NCBI RefSeq assembly: GCF_000243735.2
Contig: NZ_AHMP02000003.1
Location: forward strand, 354,501-418,500
Direction: 5' to 3'
DNA: 64,000 bases
Source: Leptospira kmetyi serovar Malaysia str. Bejo-Iso9
Lineage (GTDB): Bacteria; Spirochaetota; Leptospiria; Leptospirales; Leptospiraceae
The translations under genes were made by a program, and so were the position numbers. The notes beneath the pieces were generated by a model. The model was not told where the DNA came from. It saw only the letters and a program-made list of their open reading frames with translations, and did not search any database. Shown here one piece after another: positions 53,654 to 64,000 of this stretch; position 1 is the first letter of the stretch, and every line of letters begins with the position of its first letter.

Positions 53654-54343
53654 ATGAAAGTTTCTGAAAAACACGCATTCGGTTTTCATATTTGTTTTGC
53701 CGTTTTGGCGATTTTGATTTTGTTTCTTCCCGGCGGTGTCGCCACGGGTTGGCGGGTGTTCTCTCTGGTTTTGATTTACAACGTGGGAGTTCCCACATTT
53801 GCCAGAGTTTGGGCGCATGAACGCTGGTTGGATCTTTGGCTCTTTCTTCTTCCCTTAAGTTTTTTTCAGGTCTTTCCGGATTGGTTTCTTTCTCAAGTTT
53901 TGAACACTGTGGAATTTCCCGAGGACGGATTTCCGAAGATCGGTAGCGTTTCGGGTTATATGGCCGGACTTTGGGTGATTCCATTATTTATTTCCACGTT
54001 CATTTCCGTTCGTTATCGAAAACGTCGACCCGACGCGCCCGCGCTCCAAAGTTATTTGGTCGGTGGATTGGTTGCTTTTTTGATTTTTTTAGGTTCGGAA
54101 GAAGGTTCTTATTTGATTCCGGTTTGGTTTGCGAAAAACGTTTGGACGATCGGGCATGTCGCGGTTTATGTTCTGGTTCCCGAATTCATTTTGGCGGTTT
54201 TCGCTTGTTACGCTTATCATGTTTCGGAATATTCTTCCCTTCCTGAAAAAGTTCTTTGGGCGTTTCTGACGATGCTTGTGTATTTGGGTGCGCTTGGTTT
54301 TTTCTTTTTGTTTTTAGAAGGTCGGGTGAAGTTTCCGGTCTGA
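53654..54343 (+). CDS. Membrane protein, unknown function (contains an in-frame repeat palindrome)
   Basis: 229 aa with about seven hydrophobic helices. Charged loops occur at 49-58 (ARVWAHERWL) and 116-124 (RYRKRRPDA). No enzymatic motif is recognised. Within the second helix region, codons for NVGVPTF correspond to GTGGGAGTTCCCAC plus ATTT, a perfect member of the dispersed palindrome family (53783-53796), so part of the protein may derive from a repeat. The gene stands alone: divergent from eno and separated from lepA by a cluster of four more such palindromes. Confidence 0.7.
   Translation: MKVSEKHAFGFHICFAVLAILILFLPGGVATGWRVFSLVLIYNVGVPTFARVWAHERWLDLWLFLLPLSFFQVFPDWFLSQVLNTVEFPEDGFPKIGSVSGYMAGLWVIPLFISTFISVRYRKRRPDAPALQSYLVGGLVAFLIFLGSEEGSYLIPVWFAKNVWTIGHVAVYVLVPEFILAVFACYAYHVSEYSSLPEKVLWAFLTMLVYLGALGFFFLFLEGRVKFPV
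53783..53796. repeat. Dispersed-family palindrome inside a coding sequence
   Basis: GTGGGAGTTCCCAC followed by ATTT, the same motif and trailing bases as the intergenic copies. It lies in frame within the membrane-protein gene and adds no stop in that frame. Confidence 0.7.
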
Positions 54344-54361
54344 AGGTGATCGATCGAGTTT

Positions 54362-54509
54362 TGTAGGATCTCCCACGAGCGCGACAAGGATTCATTCCTT
54401 CAAAAAACGGAAGAATGTAGGATCTCCTACGTTTCGTCTTTGAAAAGCCGAGATTCATGTAGGATCTCACACATTCCTTCATGGACGGCGGCCGTATGAG
54501 TTCCCACAA
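54362..54509. repeat. Cluster of four dispersed-family palindromes
   Basis: Copies begin at about 54362 (GTAGGATCTCCCAC), 54416 (GTAGGATCTCCTAC), 54458 (GTAGGATCTCACAC) and 54493 (GTATGAGTTCCCAC), with spacings of 54, 42 and 35 bp. They occupy the gap between the membrane-protein gene and lepA, both plus strand, so they would be in the lepA leader if transcription starts upstream. Confidence 0.8.
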
Positions 54510-54632
54510 ATTTCTCCAACCACGACCGATTCTCGCCTAAAAGAAGAAAAAACCCATTCTCCCTATCCAAAGAACCGTAGTATTTTGCTTTCCAGTGTAG
54601 GCCTACACCAAAAATCATCGGAATGTACCCTC

Positions 54633-56438
54633 ATGAGTGATAAACAGCAATTCATCCGTAACTTTTCCATCATCGCCCACATCGACCACGGTAAGTCCAC
54701 CTTGGCCGACAGACTTTTGGAGATCGGTCAAGTTACAAACGACCGAACCAAAAAGGATCAGATTTTGGATTCGATGGACATCGAGAGAGAAAGAGGGATT
54801 ACGATCAAGGCCAACAACGCGACCTTCGATTATCTCGCCGACGACGGCAATACTTATATCATGAATCTTCTCGATACGCCGGGCCACGTGGATTTTACGT
54901 ATGAAGTTTCCCGCTCTCTCAAAGCCTGCGAAGGAGTTCTTCTGATCGTGGACGCGAGTCAAGGTGTGGAAGCGCAAACACTCGCCAATCTCTATCTCGC
55001 GATGGAACAGGATCTCGAAATTCTTCCGGTGATGAATAAGATCGATCTACCTGCGGCCGACGTGGAAAAAACAAAAGTGCAGATCGAAGAAAGTTTGGGG
55101 CTCGATTCCGAAAAGGCCGTCGCGATATCCGCAAAAACCGGACTCAACGTAAAAGCGGTTTTAGAAGCGATCACAAAAGAAATTCCCGCTCCGAAAGGAG
55201 ATCCGAACGGACCTCTCAAGGCGCTCGTATATGATTCTTACTTCGATCCTTATATGGGAGTTGTGATTAAGATCCGAGTGTTCGACGGTTCGATCAAAAA
55301 GGGCGATCGGATTCTCATGATGAGCACAGGTAAGGACTTTAACGTCAACGAAGTCGGAATCAATCGAATCACCTTAACTCCGAAGGACAGCCTCGGCGCC
55401 GGAGAAGTGGGTTATATCATCGCGGGAATCAAAAAGGTTTCCGACGCAAAAACCGGGGACACGGTCACGTCATTTTCCAATCCTACCAAGGAATCGATTC
55501 CCGGTTATAAAGAAGCGAAGCCGATGGTATTCGCGGGACTTTTTCCGATCAACGGAGAACAATTCGACGAACTCGTGGACGCGATCGAAAAACTCAAGTT
55601 AAACGACGCCGCTCTCGTGTTCGAAAAGGAAAGTTCGGTCGCGCTCGGTTTCGGATTCCGAGTCGGTTATCTCGGACTTCTTCACATGGAAATCGTTCAG
55701 GAAAGATTGGAGAGAGAATTCAATCTCGATCTGATCACTACCGCGCCTTCCGTGAAATACATCATTCGAAGTAAGGATGGAACCGTCGAGGAAATCGACA
55801 ACCCTTCCCGCTTTCCCGAGCCGATTACGATCGATTCTACTGAAGAACCTTACGTAAAGGCGACGGTCATTACTCCGAACGAATACGTGGGTAACATCAT
55901 GGCCCTCGCGATGGACAAACGGGGAATCCAGTTGGATACGGTTTATCTCACTCAGGACAAGGTTCAACTCACGTATGAACTTCCTCTTGCAGAGCTTATA
56001 TTCGAATTTTATGATAAACTAAAGTCTTTTACCCGAGGTTACGCGTCTCTCGATTACGAACCGTCCGGCTACAAGGCGTCTCAACTCGTCAAGATGGACA
56101 TTCTCGTAAACGGCGAACCCGTGGACGCTCTTTCCATGATCGTTCATAGAACGAAGGCGGAACAAAGGGGAAGGGAAATCATCGAAAAGCTGAAGGATCT
56201 AATTCCGAGACATCAGTTTATGATCCCGATTCAGGCCGCGGTCGGCGGAAAAATTCTCGCGAGAGAAAGTATCTCCGCGCTTCGTAAGAACGTAACCGCG
56301 AAATGTTACGGCGGGGACATCACTCGTAAGAAAAAACTTTTAGAGAAACAGAAAGAAGGGAAAAAAAGAATGAAGCAGATCGGGAACGTGGAAATTCCTC
56401 AGGAAGCGTTCTTGGCGGTTCTCAAAACCGGGAACTGA
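54633..56438 (+). CDS. lepA: Elongation factor 4 (ribosomal back-translocase)
   Basis: 601 aa from ATG 54633 ([23 protein letters not shown]); an in-frame TTG at 54585 was rejected. GTPase motifs: AHIDHGKST (G1), RGITIKAN (G2), DTPGHVD (G3), NKIDLP (G4), SAKTG (G5). It lacks the EF-G domain IV and carries the LepA-specific C-terminal domain ending in the basic [15 protein letters not shown]. It remodels stalled ribosomes. The stop overlaps a possible CTG start of the PLP gene downstream. Confidence 0.97.
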   Translation: MSDKQQFIRNFSIIAHIDHGKSTLADRLLEIGQVTNDRTKKDQILDSMDIERERGITIKANNATFDYLADDGNTYIMNLLDTPGHVDFTYEVSRSLKACEGVLLIVDASQGVEAQTLANLYLAMEQDLEILPVMNKIDLPAADVEKTKVQIEESLGLDSEKAVAISAKTGLNVKAVLEAITKEIPAPKGDPNGPLKALVYDSYFDPYMGVVIKIRVFDGSIKKGDRILMMSTGKDFNVNEVGINRITLTPKDSLGAGEVGYIIAGIKKVSDAKTGDTVTSFSNPTKESIPGYKEAKPMVFAGLFPINGEQFDELVDAIEKLKLNDAALVFEKESSVALGFGFRVGYLGLLHMEIVQERLEREFNLDLITTAPSVKYIIRSKDGTVEEIDNPSRFPEPITIDSTEEPYVKATVITPNEYVGNIMALAMDKRGIQLDTVYLTQDKVQLTYELPLAELIFEFYDKLKSFTRGYASLDYEPSGYKASQLVKMDILVNGEPVDALSMIVHRTKAEQRGREIIEKLKDLIPRHQFMIPIQAAVGGKILARESISALRKNVTAKCYGGDITRKKKLLEKQKEGKKRMKQIGNVEIPQEAFLAVLKTGN

Positions 56439-57376
56439 TCCCTCTGATCGAAACGAATCTTCGAAATCACTTTCTTTCGGAACTTACCGCGACGGAAACA
56501 TCGCCGTTATCGTCGCTCCGATCCTCTTTTCGGATTCAAACCGTATCTTTCCAAAACGACTCGGAGATGTCGATTCTCCGGGACGATCGTCTTGCCTTCG
56601 GAGCAGGAACCAAGGCCCGAAAGTTTTTCGGGATTCACAGCGAACTCGAAACGAAAAAGATCCGATCGATCGTTCTCCAGGGAGAATTGCATAGCAACGC
56701 GTTAGGCGCGTTTTCTTTTTTGTTCCGCGTTTTCGGCTATGAGGTTTACACGATCGCTTATGCGCGAAATCTTTTCAAGGTCACCGCAAATTCCGTTCTC
56801 GTTAAAAGAAATTCTCATCGTTTGGAAATCTTTTCTTCCCGAAAAGAATGGGAGAATCGAATCGAATCGTTTTCGACAACAAATGAAGAATCCGTTTTGA
56901 TTCCGGAATACGGGATGTGTTCCGCGGCGACGAACGGTCTCGATTTCCTTTGGAAACGGATTCAAATTTCCGAATATGATCGTTTGGTGTTGGATATCGG
57001 CTCGGGTTTGGTTTGGCTTTCCGCGAACTATTCTTTCGGAAAAAGGATTCCGATCTACGGGGTCAGCGTCGGTTTGCCCAAGAGAAAGATGATTCCTTGG
57101 CTCGAAGAAAAACAAAAGTCGCTCGGATTTACAAATTTCGTTTTGGATTCGGAAAAAATCATAGAATCTCCGTTCTCATCCGGATTCGGATCGGAGAATC
57201 CGCAAGTTTTAGAATATTCAAAATCCTTTTATCAGAAAAACGGAATTCTTTTGGAGCCGATTTATTCCGCAAATTCCGTAGCGGCCGTTCAAAGCCGGAT
57301 CGATTCGGGAGAATGGAAAGGCCGCACTTTGTATCTGCATCAAGGCGGTCTTTTGAATTTTTTAGATCGTTTCTAA
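56435..57376 (+). CDS. PLP-dependent deaminase/desulfhydrase-like protein, non-canonical start
   Basis: About 310 aa if read from CTG 56435 (overlapping the lepA TGA) or CTG 56444; the first ATG is 56567. The region before that ATG is open and codes for what the family requires: ETSPLSSL aligns with the TPL segment, followed by a strand entering RDDRL. The rest fits ACC deaminase / D-cysteine desulfhydrase (fold type II PLP): GAGTKARKF with the PLP lysine, [24 protein letters not shown] and LYLHQGG. Substrate uncertain. No ATG, GTG or TTG lies in frame between the lepA stop and 56567, so either a rare start codon is used or the protein is truncated. Confidence 0.75.
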   Translation: MIPLIETNLRNHFLSELTATETSPLSSLRSSFRIQTVSFQNDSEMSILRDDRLAFGAGTKARKFFGIHSELETKKIRSIVLQGELHSNALGAFSFLFRVFGYEVYTIAYARNLFKVTANSVLVKRNSHRLEIFSSRKEWENRIESFSTTNEESVLIPEYGMCSAATNGLDFLWKRIQISEYDRLVLDIGSGLVWLSANYSFGKRIPIYGVSVGLPKRKMIPWLEEKQKSLGFTNFVLDSEKIIESPFSSGFGSENPQVLEYSKSFYQKNGILLEPIYSANSVAAVQSRIDSGEWKGRTLYLHQGGLLNFLDRF

Positions 57377-57432
57377 ACGATGCGAACGTAGGTAAGGGCT
57401 TGCGAACGCGTTTCGTTTAACTTTCTTTCTTT

Positions 57433-57834
57433 TTACACAAACGGTTCGAAACAATCGTAGTTTTTCTGTCTGAAAATTTTGCCGTCTTTGAACTCGAAGA
57501 TCATACAAAAATACGCCTTCAAATTTTGATCCGCTTGAAACGGTCCTAAGTCCGTTTTGACCGTCGCTTCCCAGTCGGCTTCCACTACGGCGGTATTTCC
57601 GATTTCCATAAAGTTTCGGATTTTCATGGATTGTCGTTTGAGAAGATTTTTGCCCGCGGGCATTCTTTGGAGAAGAGTTTCGAAATCGCTGGTTGTGATC
57701 GTTTTTGTAAGAGCGTTCGGATATTCGATTTGTTCGATTTCCGCATGGAAAATCGTTTCAAATTCTTTTCTTTCTAAGACGAAGTCGGAAAGAAGTTTTA
57801 GATACGTTTCTATGATTTGTCTTTGTTCGCTCAT
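57433..57834 (-). CDS. NTF2-like (SnoaL-fold) protein, unknown function
   Basis: 133 aa with the NTF2-like arrangement: an N-terminal helix (IIETYLKLLSDFV), a second helix, then strands VVEADWEATVK, LKAYFCMIFEFKDGKIFRQKNYD ending in FEPFV. This fold hosts small enzymes and binding proteins; the pocket residues here do not identify one. No signal peptide. Convergent with the PLP gene, 56 bp between stops. Confidence 0.75.
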   Translation of the reverse strand: MSEQRQIIETYLKLLSDFVLERKEFETIFHAEIEQIEYPNALTKTITTSDFETLLQRMPAGKNLLKRQSMKIRNFMEIGNTAVVEADWEATVKTDLGPFQADQNLKAYFCMIFEFKDGKIFRQKNYDCFEPFV

Positions 57835-57968
57835 GATGAGAAAATCAAAAACATTCTTTTTTTTGCAATTGTTTCTCGGAGGAGAATTCTACGGTTCTAT
57901 AATTTCGAGGTAAGAAAAGTTTCAGGAGCGAGAAGTATGGATCGGGATCTGCAGACTGCGATCCAATC

Positions 57969-57998
57969 AAAAAGCCGCCCAAGCAGGCGGCTTTTTTC
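57969..57998. terminator. Bidirectional-looking terminator after sdhB
   Basis: AAAAGCCGCC-CAAGCA-GGCGGCTTTT stem flanked by A and T runs, 23 bp past the sdhB stop. It ends the sdhCAB operon on the minus strand; the plus-strand side also has a T-run. Confidence 0.88.
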
Positions 57999-58020
57999 AA
58001 AACGGCTTTCGGAATTCTTC

Positions 58021-60665
<2,645 letters not shown>

Positions 60666-60683
60666 GAAAGTTTCTCCAAAAAA

Positions 60684-61364
<681 letters not shown>

Positions 61365-61524
61365 TACATTTTCTCCTGTTTGTTTGGTGGAAAGAATTCA
61401 TCGAAAAATTAGAATGATTCGAAAAAGTCGGCTCAAAGGCCCACTTTCTATAAATTAGGGTAAAAAAGCGAGTTGGGACGAAAAGCATTTTTATTCGGTA
61501 GGGAAAAAATTGATACGGAACCAT

Positions 61525-61556
<32 letters not shown>

Positions 61557-61572
61557 TCAAGAAGTGGAAATC

Positions 61573-61615
61573 CGCTCGCTTGAGAATTTTGTGCGTCGCG
61601 TAACGAGCGTTTTTT
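61573..61615 (+). terminator. Terminator-like element in the leader of the aldo/keto reductase gene
   Basis: CGCTCG (61573-61578) can pair with CGAGCG (61604-61609), followed at once by TTTTTT, with a 25-base loop. It ends 22 bp before the ATG. The short stem and long loop make it weak; it might act as an attenuator. Confidence 0.3.
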
Positions 61616-61637
61616 GTAAGATCCAAAGGATAAAATC

Positions 61638-63173
61638 ATGACTCAATCCGATCCATTCCAAGTTCTTTATCAACGGGACGTACTGAAAGGAGCATCCGAT
61701 CTCCAAGCTACGAAAGAATATTCGGAAAATTCTCCCTTGATTCGAAACGTCGCGGACAAGGACCAGATTCTAAATCCGTATTTCGAATTTCGAGGAAGAA
61801 TTCTTTCCCGAATCGCGTTCGGATGTTATCGAGTCGGACTCGAATCTCCCGAACACGAAGACGCGATGGAACTTTCTTTTACGGAAGGGTTCAACGTGAT
61901 CGATACTTCTTCGAATTACGGAAACGGAGAAAGCGAAAGTTTAGTGGGAAAGGTTCTCCGAAAAAAAATCCAAAAGGGAGAATTAAAACGCGAGAACGTT
62001 TTTATTGTCACCAAAGCGGGTTATATCCAGGGAAGAAATCTTCAGATCGTAACCGAACTCGAAAAAGAGAACCGCGAATTTCCGGAGATCACGTATTATT
62101 CAGAAGGATGTTACCATTGCATTCATCCTTTGTTTTTGGAGGATCAACTCGAACGATCCCTCAAACGTCTCGGGCTTGAAACCGTGGACGTGTTTCTGCT
62201 TCACAACCCGGAATACTTTTTGATGGACCGAGAGAAGCATAACGTGCCCAAGGAAAAGGCCGCCGAACAATATTACGAAAGAATCAAGAACGCTTTCCGT
62301 TTTCTGGAACAAAAAAGAAAGGAAGGAAAGATCGTTTACTACGGAATTTCCTCCAATACCTTTCCGGAAGATCCGGAAAAATACACGGCCACTTCGCTTA
62401 ACAAAATTTTGAAAATCGCGAATGAGATTCAAAAAGAACTCGGTTTGAAAGAATCCGGTTTTGCTGTCGTTCAGTTTCCGGGAAATCTTTTGGAAAGCGG
62501 TTTTCTCGAATCGAAGTTCGAAGGAAAAAATCTGATCTCCATCATCCGAGAGAATGGTCTTTTGCCTCTCGTCAATCGTCCGTTAAACGCCATCTCCGAA
62601 GCGGGAAGCATTCGCAGACTTGCATACGATCCTTCCAAAAAAAGCGAGGACGTTTTAAAACTTCTCAGGGAAGAATTGAACGGAATCTACGAACGGGAAC
62701 AAAACCTTCTTTCCATCTTAGCCCAAGGTTCGTATAAATATACGTTTCGAAGCGTGACCGAACCGTATTTGGATCAGTTTCAAAATCAGGATCATCTGGG
62801 TCAGTTTTTGGAAAGAACCGTGATTCCGATCGTTCAACAACTCGTTTCTCAAGTGGAAAAAGTAGGCGGGGTGGAAACCCAAAGCGAATACATCGAGGTT
62901 TTAAACAGAGCGCTTCCGATTTTGGAGCGGTATGTCCTTCAGAAAAACGTTCAGGACAAAAGCGAACTGTATGAGAAAATTCTAACATACTATCCTCAGT
63001 ACAAAGGCTGGAATCTTTCTTCGGTGGCTCTTCATTTACTCCATTCTTCCTTGGGAGAAGGGGTCGTACTTCTGGGTATGAGAAGAACGGAATACGTTGA
63101 GAACGCGATTCGGTCCTTTGCCGCTCCCGCGAGCGAGATTCAACCGAAGGATTGGAAACGTTTTGAAATTTGA
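61638..63173 (+). CDS. Extended aldo/keto reductase
   Basis: 511 aa, about 180 more than a usual AKR. The AKR barrel (about 50-330) shows [24 protein letters not shown] (catalytic Asp and Tyr), Lys in VTKAGYIQG, and [21 protein letters not shown] Cys-containing insert, EGCYHCIHP (about 156-164), sits just before that strand where catalytic His is expected. The C-terminal 180 residues are helical, without a known motif. It probably reduces an aldehyde or sugar with NAD(P)H. A TTG-started DUF309 gene overlaps its 3' end by 11 bases. Confidence 0.82.
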   Translation: MTQSDPFQVLYQRDVLKGASDLQATKEYSENSPLIRNVADKDQILNPYFEFRGRILSRIAFGCYRVGLESPEHEDAMELSFTEGFNVIDTSSNYGNGESESLVGKVLRKKIQKGELKRENVFIVTKAGYIQGRNLQIVTELEKENREFPEITYYSEGCYHCIHPLFLEDQLERSLKRLGLETVDVFLLHNPEYFLMDREKHNVPKEKAAEQYYERIKNAFRFLEQKRKEGKIVYYGISSNTFPEDPEKYTATSLNKILKIANEIQKELGLKESGFAVVQFPGNLLESGFLESKFEGKNLISIIRENGLLPLVNRPLNAISEAGSIRRLAYDPSKKSEDVLKLLREELNGIYEREQNLLSILAQGSYKYTFRSVTEPYLDQFQNQDHLGQFLERTVIPIVQQLVSQVEKVGGVETQSEYIEVLNRALPILERYVLQKNVQDKSELYEKILTYYPQYKGWNLSSVALHLLHSSLGEGVVLLGMRRTEYVENAIRSFAAPASEIQPKDWKRFEI

Positions 63174-63627
63174 TCCGGAGATCGTAGAACTTTTCGAACA
63201 TATCACCGCGACGAACGATCCCGAGCTTACGATCGACTTCGCTTATCAAAACGCGGAACGGTTGTTTCACGAGGGAAAATATTTCGAGGCGCACGAGGTT
63301 TTGGAGTTTCAGTGGAAAAAGGATTTCGGTCCGAGAAAAACTTTTTTGCAGGGGCTCATTCAACTTTCAGTTTCGCTTCACAAAATCTACGTGAAACCGA
63401 ACGGACGGGGCTCTAGGATGCAGGCGGAAAAGGCCAAGGAAAAATTCGAATCCCTTCTACATTCTTCCGCATTAAACGGACTTGGGAAGAAGGAAACGTT
63501 AGACTTGCTTGCCGATCTGGACGGAATTTTAGGTCTTTACGACGGAGACGAACTTCATCCGGAAAGAGTTTCTGCTTTCAGGATTCCGAGGATTCCGAAA
63601 GATTGGCGGGAATTATTCAGGGGCTGA
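63163..63627 (+). CDS. DUF309 family protein
   Basis: 154 aa from TTG 63163 ([14 protein letters not shown]), overlapping the end of the aldo/keto reductase. The family core is plain: [19 protein letters not shown], then [20 protein letters not shown], which is the helical pair of DUF309 with the conserved H-E-x-W/E-H-E pattern. Function unknown. Translational overlap suggests it is co-expressed with the reductase and with the hydrolase that follows. Confidence 0.8.
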   Translation: MKFDPEIVELFEHITATNDPELTIDFAYQNAERLFHEGKYFEAHEVLEFQWKKDFGPRKTFLQGLIQLSVSLHKIYVKPNGRGSRMQAEKAKEKFESLLHSSALNGLGKKETLDLLADLDGILGLYDGDELHPERVSAFRIPRIPKDWRELFRG

Positions 63628-63628
63628 C

Positions 63629-64000
63629 ATGGGCGAAATCGAAAACGGTTTTTTTCAATCCGGCGGATACAATCTTTCCTATAAGATCCACAAAAACGGA
63701 AAAAAGGAAGCGATCCTTCTTTTTCACGGATTTCAGGACGCATCCGATACGTTTCTCTATCAGTTTCCGTTTCTATCGGAACATTTCGATATATATCGAT
63801 TTGATTATAGAGGTCACGGAGATTCAGATTGGCTTCGGGAAGGAAATTATCATTTCATCCAAACCCTCGTGGACGTAAAGACGTTCGTCTCCAAGTTTCT
63901 TCCGGAAAAGTTTCACATCTTAGGACATTCCATGGGCGGAGGAATCGGAGCGCGGTTCGCGGGAATTTATCCCGAACGAATCCAAAGCGTCGTTTGTCTC
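63629..64000 (+). CDS. Alpha/beta hydrolase (partial, cut by the right edge)
   Basis: 124 codons visible from ATG 63629, 1 base after the DUF309 stop. The protein begins [19 protein letters not shown] and has the hydrolase marks [12 protein letters not shown] (oxyanion loop), DYRGHGDS and the nucleophile elbow [11 protein letters not shown] (Ser, about residue 101). The acid and His lie beyond the window. A Ser nucleophile marks it as an esterase, lipase or related enzyme; substrate unknown. Confidence 0.82.
   Translation, partial: MGEIENGFFQSGGYNLSYKIHKNGKKEAILLFHGFQDASDTFLYQFPFLSEHFDIYRFDYRGHGDSDWLREGNYHFIQTLVDVKTFVSKFLPEKFHILGHSMGGGIGARFAGIYPERIQSVVCL

Overview
The window reads as a chromosomal segment of a Leptospira species, most likely a pathogen-clade member of relatively high G+C (mid-40s percent by eye, not computed). 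The evidence is a lipoprotein closely resembling LipL31 between mfd and uppP/lptD, several spirochaete-style lipoproteins with loose lipoboxes, AraC regulators carrying an N-terminal membrane domain, Lcl-domain surface proteins, and many short palindromic repeats built on GTAGGAGTTCCTAC. No rRNA, tRNA, CRISPR array, transposase or phage gene was recognised. The species call is inference.

Layout. 0-8.4 kb: a copper-storage-type protein (cut by the left edge) with a small Cys-rich partner, a response-regulator diguanylate cyclase, a glycerate kinase, an alpha/beta hydrolase with a two-hairpin leader, a fatty acid hydroxylase/sterol desaturase-type protein with a membrane AraC regulator, a small unknown gene, a 47-bp tandem repeat and exonuclease III. 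8.5-22.8 kb: one tightly packed plus-strand run, hisD-panC-mfd-lipL31-uppP-lptD-sugar phosphotransferase-gatC-gatA-hisF, mixing histidine and pantothenate synthesis, repair, envelope biogenesis and tRNA amidation. 23-28.3 kb (minus): a lipoprotein lipase, an rRNA methyltransferase, cysS, an AXE1-type esterase and folD. 28.4-36.6 kb: asnS, a 65-bp tandem repeat, a TPR protein, two unknown exported proteins, and a three-gene overlapping operon of an NSS amino-acid transporter, its tiny MetS-like subunit (41 codons) and a DinG/XPD helicase.

36.8-48.2 kb: clpB, a second membrane AraC regulator, an AT-rich accessory-looking segment (two Lcl-domain proteins, a tandem-HTH XRE regulator), a parvulin-like lipoprotein, a STAS protein and a DGK1-type lipid kinase. 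48.4-53.4 kb: a minus-strand operon eno-ftsB-like-clpP-unknown-YheT-like hydrolase-DUF4416-lipoprotein. 53.6-64 kb: a membrane protein, lepA, a PLP-dependent deaminase-like gene without a normal start codon, an NTF2-like protein, sdhCAB, an extended aldo/keto reductase, a DUF309 protein and a hydrolase cut by the right edge.

The most interesting non-genic signal is a dispersed element of about 160-195 bp present three times (22.9, 31.8 and 48.3 kb). Each copy lies between convergent genes, is in the same orientation, is bounded by short GTAGGA/GTCGGA palindromes and contains a C-rich/G-rich hairpin whose stem varies as A-U versus G-U between copies, as expected for a plus-strand RNA structure. 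Related palindromes occur as arrays at 7.5, 36.7 and 54.4 kb, and one lies inside a reading frame at 53.8 kb.
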